From positions 1-7,066 of the forward strand of contig CAMWQF010000147.1 of the NCBI GenBank assembly GCA_947176285.1: a stretch of 7,066 nucleotides of DNA, in the 5' to 3' direction. The notes under the pieces were generated by a model. It ran no database searches and was not told the origin of the DNA. It worked only from the letters and a program-made list of their open reading frames with translations. Positions 1-6,282 of the stretch are shown here, one piece after another; within the stretch, counting starts at the first letter, position 1; each line of letters opens with the position of its first letter. Origin of the DNA: an uncultured Porphyromonadaceae bacterium (GTDB lineage Bacteria > Bacteroidota > Bacteroidia > Bacteroidales > Muribaculaceae). The position numbers were made by a program, and so were the translations under genes.

Positions 1-71
1 CTCCCCCCAAAATCAACACTCCCCCATGCGCAGCAGGTTTGTCGAAGGTGAAACATCCCCGCGACCCTACC

Positions 72-89
72 CCCTCTGCGCCCTCTGCG
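72..89. repeat. 9-bp perfect tandem repeat
   Basis: CCCTCTGCG occurs twice head to tail (72-80, 81-89). The overlapping GCGC...GCGC could form a very short hairpin. No function can be assigned. It lies about 80 bp upstream of the putative promoter -33 element. Confidence 0.6.
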
Positions 90-166
90 CGAGATTATGC
101 ACATAAGATTAAAGTTAGCCCCCATTGTCCATTAAAGCATAGAGGTAGGAAAAAAGAGGAGGGAAA

Positions 167-198
167 TTTGGTGGTTTGGGGGAAATGCGCTACTTTTG
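167..198 (+). promoter_or_regulatory. Putative Bacteroidetes-type promoter (-33 TTTG / -7 TAnnTTTG)
   Basis: TTTG at 167-170 is followed, after 20 bp, by TACTTTTG at 191-198. The second is an exact match to the TAnnTTTG element used by the Bacteroidetes primary sigma factor, and the spacing is in the known range. Transcription would then begin at about 202-206, directly at the preferred ATG (203), giving a leaderless or nearly leaderless mRNA. If so, the upstream starts at 176 and 185 would not be transcribed from it. The match could be chance, because these motifs are short; a second TTTG at 175-178 shows how easily they arise. Confidence 0.4.
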
Positions 199-202
199 CG
201 AT

Positions 203-3200
203 ATGAAACTGTTTCGCGTATTTTTAGAGGGAAGCCATTCGCTGGCTTTTTCATTGGCTTTGGCTGCCGGGGGACTCGGCTTGTCTATCCCCGTATATGG
301 CCAAATGCCATTAAGTTTCACCGACCCGTTAAGTCCGGGAGATGTCTATAGGGCTGCCAGAATGCTTGCTATAGGCAATCCTTTGGGTGCTTTGGACCAG
401 ACTTCATTATGTTCCGATGATTTCCTGTCGCTGAGTCCGGAAATGAAGGCTGAGTGGTTGGCTGTAAATGGTTCCGCCCTTTTTGAGCGCGGGGACTCGG
501 AATGCCTTACAGTGCTAAGCCGACTCGTCACAGAATTTCCGACTTATCCGAAGACCACCCAGGCTATCCTTACCATGGGCGACTGGCATTGGCTTCATCA
601 TGATTGGCATGAAGCCATTGAGGAGTATGCGAAAGTGGACATAGCAAATCTCGCCTCCGATCAAAAAAATCTATATTCTTACCGAAAAGCCTTGGCTTAT
701 ATCAAGTGCGGACTTCCCGAACAAGCGGATCCGCTTTTGGCTGAAATAGCCCAAAAAACGGAATACTCGCGAGCAGCAAAATATTATACCGCCTACATTC
801 ATTATCTTAATAAGGATTACGACACTGCCTATGAGATGATGAAGGAAGTCTCGTCTAATGATAATTCATTAACAACGAATGATGCATCAGAAGACCCGAC
901 CGGAGAAGTCAAAACTACAAGGCGAGGTAGACGGGCAACTGCAGGTAGCCGCCCGAATCTTGTACGCACTGATAGGCAGTATGTCTCCGACGGCATAGAA
1001 CCCCTCTACTACATGTCGCAGATAGAATATCTGCGCGGAGAATATGATGATGTGATCGACCACTCATTGACGCTCATGGCAAAGAGTCCGGTAGAAGAAC
1101 TATTGCCGGAACTCCACCGCATAGCCGGTCTCAGTTATTTCAAGAAAGGGGATTACGCCCAAGCTCGTCCTCACCTTGAAGAGTTTGTAGCTGCAGTCGA
1201 CACCCCCAACGATGATGCCCTTTACGCTTTGGGCGCTCTTCAGTATGCCGACGGGAATCTGACAGAAGCAGAAAAGAACTTGCGTACATTGACCGACCGA
1301 CACAATGCCATAGCGCAAGGATCTTACTTATATTTAGGACAGATAGCAGAACAGAAGGGTGACATGAATGCCGCCGCTATGGCTTTCGACAAAGCTGCTA
1401 CCTTGGCTTTCGACGAGAATGTGGCTGAGACAGCCCTCTATAACCATATCGTGGCACTCACAAAAGGAGGAAATGCACCTTTCGCCAGCAATGTCTCTGC
1501 TCTTGAGGATTTCTTGCAGAAATACCCCAATTCACGTTATGCTTCTGAAGTGCAGGAAAGTTTGGCTTCTGCTTATTTCCATGAGCACGATTATACGAAG
1601 GCCCTCTCATATATAAATAAGGTGAAAAATCCTTCGAAGGAGACACTCGCCACGAAACAGAAGATACTTTATAAACTCGGCACAAGCGAAATCACATCAG
1701 GACACCTTAATACCGCCATTTCTCATCTTCGTGAGGCGGCTGACATGATAAGCACAGATGCCAATCTTGCCAATGAAGCACGCGTATGGTTGGGGGAAGC
1801 CCTGTACGGCTCGGGCGACTACAGAGCCGCCGCAACTGCTTACGCAACCGCATTGAAAGGAAATCTCTCACGCGACAACAAGACGAATGCCCGATATGGG
1901 CTTGCGTATTCCCAGTTTAAGAACAGCAACTGGAAAGAGGCTTTGAAAAACTTCGCAAACCTGGCAGAGAGCAGCGATGCCTCTTCCGCCATCAAAGGTG
2001 ATGCTCTCGTGCGAGAGGGCGACTGCCTAATCTATTCAGGCGACTATTCAAAAGCGGCCGAAAAATACCAGCGTGCTTCTCGCGAAGGAATGGGGGATGC
2101 CGACTATGCCACATTCCGATACGCGGTAGTGATGGGTGTCATTGAGAGTACGGATTCAAAAATGAAGAAACTGAATGCCTTCCTCAAAGAGCGCCCCAAT
2201 TCTAAATGGACCTCTGAAGTGCTTCTTGAGGCAGGAAACACAATGGCTGCGCTCGACCAGCCGGACAAAGCCGCCCCATACTTCGAGAGACTAAAGCGCG
2301 AATATCCCAAAGACAACAAGACTCGAGCAGGATCACTCGCCCTCGCCCTCGCATATATGAAACAAGGCGAAACGGAGAAAGGAAAAAAGGCATACCTGGA
2401 GGTGATCCGCAACTGGCCCACCAGCGAAGAAGCTTCCATAGCCAACGACGACATGCGCAGGATATGCGCTGCCGATGGCAGCTTGGTGGAATATGCACAT
2501 ACGCTTGCCGGCATCAATGGTGCTCCGCAGATAGACCCCGATGAGATGGATGCAATCACCTTTGAAGCTGCAGAGACTGTATATGCCGCAAATCAGAGCA
2601 ATACCGCACCCCTCGAACAATACGTCAATAACTTCCCCGACGGCAGATATCTTGCTAATGCTTTGATGGACTTGGCTGAGGCTGCCGACAATGCAGGAGA
2701 TGCCACAAAGACTCTGATATATCTCAACCGTCTGCTGTCCGACAGGGGTGATGCCCCACAGGTAGGGGCTGCCCTTTTCCTAAAGGGAGACTTGTTGGAG
2801 AATGCCGGCAACCGAAAAAAAGCACTTGAAGCATATCTCGACCTTGAGCAACGCGGAGGAGCGGAATTTGCCCCGGAAGCCACTGCCGGAGTGATGCGAA
2901 CTACCGACAACGCCTCACAACGCCTTGAATATGCACGGCGGTTGCTTACGCTGGGCGGAGTGTCGGCTGAAGACGCAGAAGAAGCCCGATTCTATGAGGC
3001 TTCGGGAATGCTGCATAGCCGGCAGACTCAGGCTGGAGTGAAGGCTCTGCAAGAACTTGCAAAGTCACCCAACTCCATCGCCGGAGCAAGGGCTGCTGTA
3101 GAACTGGGAGATTGGTATCTTGAGCAAGGGGACGTCAAGAAGGCTCTTGACGTATTGGAGAAGTTCACGGATGCCGGATCGGTACATGCCTATTGGTTGG

Positions 3201-3349
3201 CAAGAGGATTCATATCTTTAGCAGATGCCTATCATGCTGATGGGAATGACTATCTTGCAAAGGAATATCTGAAGAGCCTGCGGGATAACTATCCCGGAGA
3301 TGAAGCGGATATCGAAGAAGCGATTGCAGAGAGGCTGACGAATTTTTGA
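203..3349 (+). CDS. Large exported tetratricopeptide-repeat (TPR) protein
   Basis: Predicted secreted scaffold protein of about 1048 residues, almost entirely helical TPR repeats. The ATG at 203 is preferred because it opens directly into a signal peptide: a basic MKLFR start, a hydrophobic stretch LAFSLALAAGGLGLSIP, and a likely cut around VYG-Q (residues 33-34). Alternative in-frame starts are ATG 185 and TTG 176. The signal peptide has no lipobox cysteine, so a soluble periplasmic location is inferred. Recognisable TPR units, with typical G-D-Y or A-x-x-A-F/Y spacing, lie near residues 313, 379, 456, 493, 531, 565, 604, 716, 858, 967 and 1004. A polar, basic insert at residues 217-259 interrupts the array. 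TPR arrays bind other proteins; the partner here is probably the beta-barrel encoded 13 bp downstream. No enzymatic motif is visible and the specific role is unknown. Confidence 0.9.
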   Translation: MKLFRVFLEGSHSLAFSLALAAGGLGLSIPVYGQMPLSFTDPLSPGDVYRAARMLAIGNPLGALDQTSLCSDDFLSLSPEMKAEWLAVNGSALFERGDSECLTVLSRLVTEFPTYPKTTQAILTMGDWHWLHHDWHEAIEEYAKVDIANLASDQKNLYSYRKALAYIKCGLPEQADPLLAEIAQKTEYSRAAKYYTAYIHYLNKDYDTAYEMMKEVSSNDNSLTTNDASEDPTGEVKTTRRGRRATAGSRPNLVRTDRQYVSDGIEPLYYMSQIEYLRGEYDDVIDHSLTLMAKSPVEELLPELHRIAGLSYFKKGDYAQARPHLEEFVAAVDTPNDDALYALGALQYADGNLTEAEKNLRTLTDRHNAIAQGSYLYLGQIAEQKGDMNAAAMAFDKAATLAFDENVAETALYNHIVALTKGGNAPFASNVSALEDFLQKYPNSRYASEVQESLASAYFHEHDYTKALSYINKVKNPSKETLATKQKILYKLGTSEITSGHLNTAISHLREAADMISTDANLANEARVWLGEALYGSGDYRAAATAYATALKGNLSRDNKTNARYGLAYSQFKNSNWKEALKNFANLAESSDASSAIKGDALVREGDCLIYSGDYSKAAEKYQRASREGMGDADYATFRYAVVMGVIESTDSKMKKLNAFLKERPNSKWTSEVLLEAGNTMAALDQPDKAAPYFERLKREYPKDNKTRAGSLALALAYMKQGETEKGKKAYLEVIRNWPTSEEASIANDDMRRICAADGSLVEYAHTLAGINGAPQIDPDEMDAITFEAAETVYAANQSNTAPLEQYVNNFPDGRYLANALMDLAEAADNAGDATKTLIYLNRLLSDRGDAPQVGAALFLKGDLLENAGNRKKALEAYLDLEQRGGAEFAPEATAGVMRTTDNASQRLEYARRLLTLGGVSAEDAEEARFYEASGMLHSRQTQAGVKALQELAKSPNSIAGARAAVELGDWYLEQGDVKKALDVLEKFTDAGSVHAYWLARGFISLADAYHADGNDYLAKEYLKSLRDNYPGDEADIEEAIAERLTNF

Positions 3350-3362
3350 ATGTTGAATTGAT

Positions 3363-5042
3363 ATGAAGAGAACAATATTAATATTATTGGGGATGATCCC
3401 TTTTTTGGGGTCTGCCCAGAATATATCGGAGTCTGTCACTGTGGAAGGAAGGTATAAGCCGGAGGTGATAGCGGCTGACCGGATTTCCGTACTTCCCACA
3501 GCCTTGACGCTAAAGGTGCCAGATTCTCCTATGACCTACGACCGAAAGGGAGTAATGGCGGCTTTCGCACCCGACGCACTTCCCATGGAGGCTACCGGCT
3601 GGAGAGCTACAAAGGCATTCGACTCATCGAAAGGCTACATTAACGTTGCCTTGGGCAGTTGGCTTAATTCGTCGCTCTCTGCCGGCTACAATGCTATCAA
3701 GAATGACAATACTCGCCTCAACATATATCTTCAGCACAATTCCACCTCTCTATGGCAAGCATGGAATGAGGATGCTTCCACAGGCACTCCGGCTGCTGAC
3801 AAGCGTTTCCGATATGATGAAACCATCGGAGCCGACATTCAACAGAAATTTGGAAATGCAGGAGAATTGACTGCCGCCGCTCAATACCATTACGAATATT
3901 TTAATTATTACGGAACCGCAATCGGACCCGTAAAACAAGGCAAAATCCAGGCACCTACCCAAAATCTCAATGATGTATATGCAAATGCAGCATGGCACGG
4001 CACTGTGAATGAAAATTTCTCATATGCTGCAAATGCCGACGTAAGATATTTCGGCTATAGCCATGCCTATCTTCCTAACCCCTATATCCTTAGCGAGATT
4101 GCAAAAGAAAAAGGGACTCGCGAAACAGCTATAAATATTGGTGGAAAGATGGAGTGCAAAGCAGGAAAACGTGGAACCATTGAACTTGGCTTGCGATATT
4201 CGGGAGTGATCAACTCTGTTGGCAATGACCTGAATCGAGGGGAACTCTTGCCATCCTATCTCTACTCGGGTAAAATATTTTCGATGAGGCTTGGAATCAA
4301 TGCAGCACTGGTAGGCAACGGAGACAATACAAGATTTAGGATTGCCCCGGATGTAATGTTTTCCGCAAGAAAAGGGATTTTGGCATTTACAGCAAAGGCA
4401 GGAGGTGGCACTCATTTCCGCACCCTTGCTTGGTCTCACATGTATGATTATTATTCTGATCCGGGAATGGGATGCCATCAAGCTGCCTACTCTCCTATAG
4501 ATGCACTTCTGGCACTTCAGTTAAATCCCGGAGGGAAATGGACATTCGGAATTGAGGGAGGCTGGCGCACCACGCTCGACGAGACTTTCGGAGGATATTA
4601 TCAATCATTGCTCAACAATAAGAAATTGCCGGAAAATGCTTTCTCGGAATCAGGAAATATACATGGATTCTGTTTGGGAGCCAATGCCGGATATAAATTC
4701 AGCAAGTATTTGGCATTGAACGGTAAATTTTCTTGGCAACCGCAAGATGGCAGCAAGGGATACTTCAACGGATTTGACAGGGCTGCCTTTACTGCTGATG
4801 TTTCTGCTGAATCTTCACCCTATGAAAAACTTTCAATCGGACTTGACTATCGTCTCAGGGCTAAGCGGCTATTGCTGCCGGGAAGCCTTAGTCGTCTCGA
4901 CTTGAGAGGTGAATATCAAATTACAGATAAGATCAGTGTCGGTGCTGAAATTCGGAATTTGCTTAATCGCCATGAGGAAATGCTTCCGGATCTTCCTTTG
5001 GAGGGAATAAACTTCCTTGGTATTTTGAATGTTAAATTTTAA
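3363..5042 (+). CDS. Outer-membrane beta-barrel protein, TonB-receptor-like but lacking a plug
   Basis: 559-residue outer-membrane protein. A signal peptide is clear: MKR, hydrophobic TILILLGMIPFLG, cut near GSA-Q (residue 18). Just after it comes SESVTVEGRYKPE, which resembles a TonB box and the start of a plug domain. Only about 65 residues then separate it from the first barrel strand (KGYINVALGSW), whereas a true plug needs roughly 120-150. The rest alternates polar and hydrophobic residues in amphipathic strands. The end, with NLLNRHEE and a terminal GILNVKF closing on phenylalanine, looks like TonB-receptor C-termini and a barrel-assembly signal. Such proteins are usually annotated as TonB-dependent receptors, but without a plug, gated transport of a ligand is doubtful. 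It starts 13 bp after the TPR gene, so co-transcription and a physical partnership are likely. No substrate can be inferred. Confidence 0.85.
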   Translation: MKRTILILLGMIPFLGSAQNISESVTVEGRYKPEVIAADRISVLPTALTLKVPDSPMTYDRKGVMAAFAPDALPMEATGWRATKAFDSSKGYINVALGSWLNSSLSAGYNAIKNDNTRLNIYLQHNSTSLWQAWNEDASTGTPAADKRFRYDETIGADIQQKFGNAGELTAAAQYHYEYFNYYGTAIGPVKQGKIQAPTQNLNDVYANAAWHGTVNENFSYAANADVRYFGYSHAYLPNPYILSEIAKEKGTRETAINIGGKMECKAGKRGTIELGLRYSGVINSVGNDLNRGELLPSYLYSGKIFSMRLGINAALVGNGDNTRFRIAPDVMFSARKGILAFTAKAGGGTHFRTLAWSHMYDYYSDPGMGCHQAAYSPIDALLALQLNPGGKWTFGIEGGWRTTLDETFGGYYQSLLNNKKLPENAFSESGNIHGFCLGANAGYKFSKYLALNGKFSWQPQDGSKGYFNGFDRAAFTADVSAESSPYEKLSIGLDYRLRAKRLLLPGSLSRLDLRGEYQITDKISVGAEIRNLLNRHEEMLPDLPLEGINFLGILNVKF

Positions 5043-5063
5043 GGTCAGAAAAACTATTTTACT

Positions 5064-5624
5064 ATGAAAGATAAGAATGAAAAAGATAAAAATGAGAAAG
5101 AACTGAATTTGGCTTATTCGAATGAGGACGACCGCGCCTACGGATTGGCGGGGATGGCAATATCTTTAGCCGCCCTGAATGCTTTCGACCGCATTGCGGA
5201 GGTGAATCTTGACGGCGATGATGGTTCGATGGTTGAATTCTCTAATGAATATTATTTTAGTGGAAGTCCATCTATATCCCCAAAGAGCACTTGGGATAAT
5301 CTCGTCCAGAATTTCCATATCACCGCTTCAATGGTGATCAGCAACGTCATGTCTCGCTCAATGGTAAGGATGCACCGTGACGTGCCGATGGAGTTGCTTT
5401 CAACAATACACAATGAGATTCTTCGGGAGGGACGCGACAGCTGCGGCTTGGAAGATGATGAGATTGATGCGCTTTTCAACCGCACTCTGAGTTATTCACG
5501 CCGGATATTTGCAAATCCTCGTCTTCATCCCGCCATTGATGAGTTTGCACGTATCATTTCGCGCCGACGCATCCTCAGCGGAAATGAAATCCGGGATGAA
5601 CTGAGGCTTTTGCAAATAATCTAA
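5064..5624 (+). CDS. Conserved-looking hypothetical protein, 186 aa
   Basis: I do not recognise the family. The gene starts 21 bp after the barrel gene and ends 25 bp before the MazG-like gene, so it is probably in the same operon, and the reading frame has normal codon use. There is no signal peptide. The N-terminus is a charged tail with a near-perfect duplicated pentapeptide (KDKNE-KDKNE, residues 2-11). Next comes a mildly hydrophobic helix (residues 26-47, YGLAGMAISLAALNAF), too polar at its ends to be a confident membrane span, and an acidic turn LDGDDG (49-54). The remainder is predicted helical, with an arginine-rich end containing ISRRR. It is probably cytoplasmic. No catalytic motif stands out, and it could be a small helical regulatory or binding protein. 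An internal start would remove the charged tail, but no better candidate is visible. Confidence 0.8.
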   Translation: MKDKNEKDKNEKELNLAYSNEDDRAYGLAGMAISLAALNAFDRIAEVNLDGDDGSMVEFSNEYYFSGSPSISPKSTWDNLVQNFHITASMVISNVMSRSMVRMHRDVPMELLSTIHNEILREGRDSCGLEDDEIDALFNRTLSYSRRIFANPRLHPAIDEFARIISRRRILSGNEIRDELRLLQII

Positions 5625-5649
5625 TTCTTCTTTCAATCGATCTGCTGAG

Positions 5650-5985
5650 ATGAGTGTAGAAGAGATGCAAGGGATAGTAGATGAGTGGATTCGGGAAATT
5701 GGAAAAGGTTATTTCCCCCCTTTGGCGAATATGGCTATTCTGACTGAAGAAGTGGGGGAGTTGGCTCGCGTTATCGTGCGGCAATATGGACCGCAAGTGG
5801 CTAAGGCAAGCGATATGGACCGGAATTTGGAGGAGGAATTGGCAGATGTGCTTTGGGTTGTCGTTTGCTTGGCAAACCAGACCGGAGTTGACTTGACAGA
5901 GGCTTTTCGAAAGACCCTTCTAAAAAAAACCAACAGAGACAGCAACCGCTTCAAGAACCCAATATCATCAAGCCCGGAGGGCTGA
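5650..5985 (+). CDS. MazG-like nucleoside triphosphate pyrophosphohydrolase
   Basis: Small all-alpha NTP pyrophosphatase, 111 residues, the usual size of the single-domain Bacteroidetes members. Enzymes of this fold split nucleoside triphosphates into monophosphate and pyrophosphate and are thought to clean up aberrant nucleotides in the cytoplasm; the exact substrate here cannot be read from sequence. The metal-binding signature is intact: E33-E34-x-x-E37 (EEVGEL) in one helix and E63-x-x-D66 (EELADVLW) in the next. A basic KKTNRDSNRFKN segment follows (about residues 91-102), as in relatives. The last residues (SSPEG) and the stop are encoded by the first hairpin of the repeat cluster starting at 5971, so the C-terminal tail was probably shaped by that insertion. 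It follows the 186-aa gene by 25 bp and is the last gene of the likely operon. Confidence 0.9.
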   Translation: MSVEEMQGIVDEWIREIGKGYFPPLANMAILTEEVGELARVIVRQYGPQVAKASDMDRNLEEELADVLWVVVCLANQTGVDLTEAFRKTLLKKTNRDSNRFKNPISSSPEG

Positions 5986-6052
5986 CAATATAGTTAACCT
6001 CCAGTGAAACTGGGGGCTAATAAATCTCTCCATCAAAGACCCCGTAGGGGTC
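5971..6052. repeat. Cluster of three short GC-rich hairpins (intergenic repeat element)
   Basis: Three stem-loops, each with a 3-nt loop, occur in 82 bp. They are AGCCC-GGA-GGGCT (5971-5983), CCTCCAGT-GAA-ACTGGGGG (5998-6016, with one T-G wobble) and GACCCC-GTA-GGGGTC (6038-6052). The linkers are AT-rich (GACAATATAGTTAA between the first two). From memory, modules of this kind recur between genes in Bacteroidales and other bacteria, but copy number cannot be tested here. The first stem overlaps the MazG stop codon. The hairpins could slow 3' decay or end transcription, but none is followed by a clear T-run, so a standard intrinsic terminator is not supported. Confidence 0.7.
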
Positions 6053-6077
6053 ATACTTTAGTGCTAAAATAATATTC

Positions 6078-6274
6078 TAAGTAACTGGTCAAATTAAATG
6101 TATATTATCCGCGCCGAAAATTTTGAGGCGATTTGGCTGCGGAGCGAAGGAATGATGCGGGCATCATGACTGAGCGACAATGCCAAAGCGACCAAAATTG
6201 GCAAGCGGAGAATATACAAGATCGTTACTTAGTCATTGATTATTTATTATCGTTTTAATTTGAACAGTTACTTA
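6078..6274. repeat. 197-bp imperfect palindrome with 21-bp terminal inverted repeats (MITE-like element)
   Basis: The ends 6078-6098 and 6254-6274 are inverted copies matching at 20 of 21 positions; the only mismatch is 6088 against 6264. Inside, 6099-6112 pairs with 6205-6218 at 13 of 14. Further in, AATTTTG and CGATTTGGC on the left (6118-6136) pair with GCCAAAGCGACCAAAATT on the right, and the centre is a perfect 7-bp stem ATGATGC-GG-GCATCAT (6152-6167). The inner palindrome centres on about 6159 but the outer ends centre on 6176, because the right arm carries about 35 unpaired AT-rich bases (6219-6253). There is no open reading frame of note and no clear target duplication. A miniature inverted-repeat transposon, a REP-like repeat or a structured RNA are all possible. 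Confidence 0.75.
6235..6262 (+). promoter_or_regulatory. Weak candidate promoter for ftcD inside the repeat end
   Basis: TTAATTTG at 6255-6262 matches the Bacteroidetes -7 pattern TAnnTTTG at all but one fixed position and would place the transcript start about 15 nt before the ftcD ATG. The upstream ATTG (6235-6238) is only a 3-of-4 match to TTTG, and the 16-bp spacing is short. The -7-like motif lies in the right terminal repeat of the palindromic element, so, if real, the element supplies the promoter. Some promoter is expected here because ftcD follows a 297-bp gap. Confidence 0.2.
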
Positions 6275-6282
6275 ACTAAATC

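Larger units (their letters stand above)
1..202. other. Non-coding leader upstream of the TPR gene
   Basis: No convincing gene is visible in this stretch. The left part is C-rich on the plus strand and contains a perfect 9-bp tandem duplication (CCCTCTGCG at 72-80 and 81-89). From about 145 to 163 it becomes purine-rich and includes GAGGAGGG (156-163). That resembles a Shine-Dalgarno sequence but lies 22 nt before the ATG at 185 and 39 nt before the ATG at 203, too far to serve either. Plus-strand frame 3 stays open from the window edge to about 208, but the sequence is low-complexity and runs into the TPR start, so I do not call it a gene. The upstream neighbour is outside the window. Confidence 0.5.

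Noticed and set aside
156..163. GAGGAGGG as a ribosome binding site for the TPR gene
   Set aside because: Too far from the plausible ATG starts (22 and 39 nt). It would suit only the TTG at 176, which adds residues not needed by the signal peptide.
3..208. Open plus-strand frame from the window edge, possibly the tail of an upstream gene
   Set aside because: Low-complexity composition, no recognisable protein motif, passes through the tandem repeat and the promoter-like region, and overlaps the TPR start.
2104..2559. 151-codon open frame on the minus strand inside the TPR gene
   Set aside because: Antisense shadow of a strongly supported TPR coding region; the product shows no domain and is cysteine/serine-rich, as expected for a shadow frame.
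4020..4481. 153-codon open frame on the minus strand inside the barrel gene
   Set aside because: Antisense to well-patterned beta-strands, with no start context or recognisable product.
6038..6060. Intrinsic terminator after the MazG-like gene
   Set aside because: The GACCCC-GTA-GGGGTC stem is good, but it is followed by ATACTTTA rather than a T-run, so it is kept as part of the repeat cluster only.
5971..6274. CRISPR array or tRNA gene in the intergenic gap
   Set aside because: The repeats are inverted rather than direct with unique spacers, and no cloverleaf with a TTC-type T-loop can be built.
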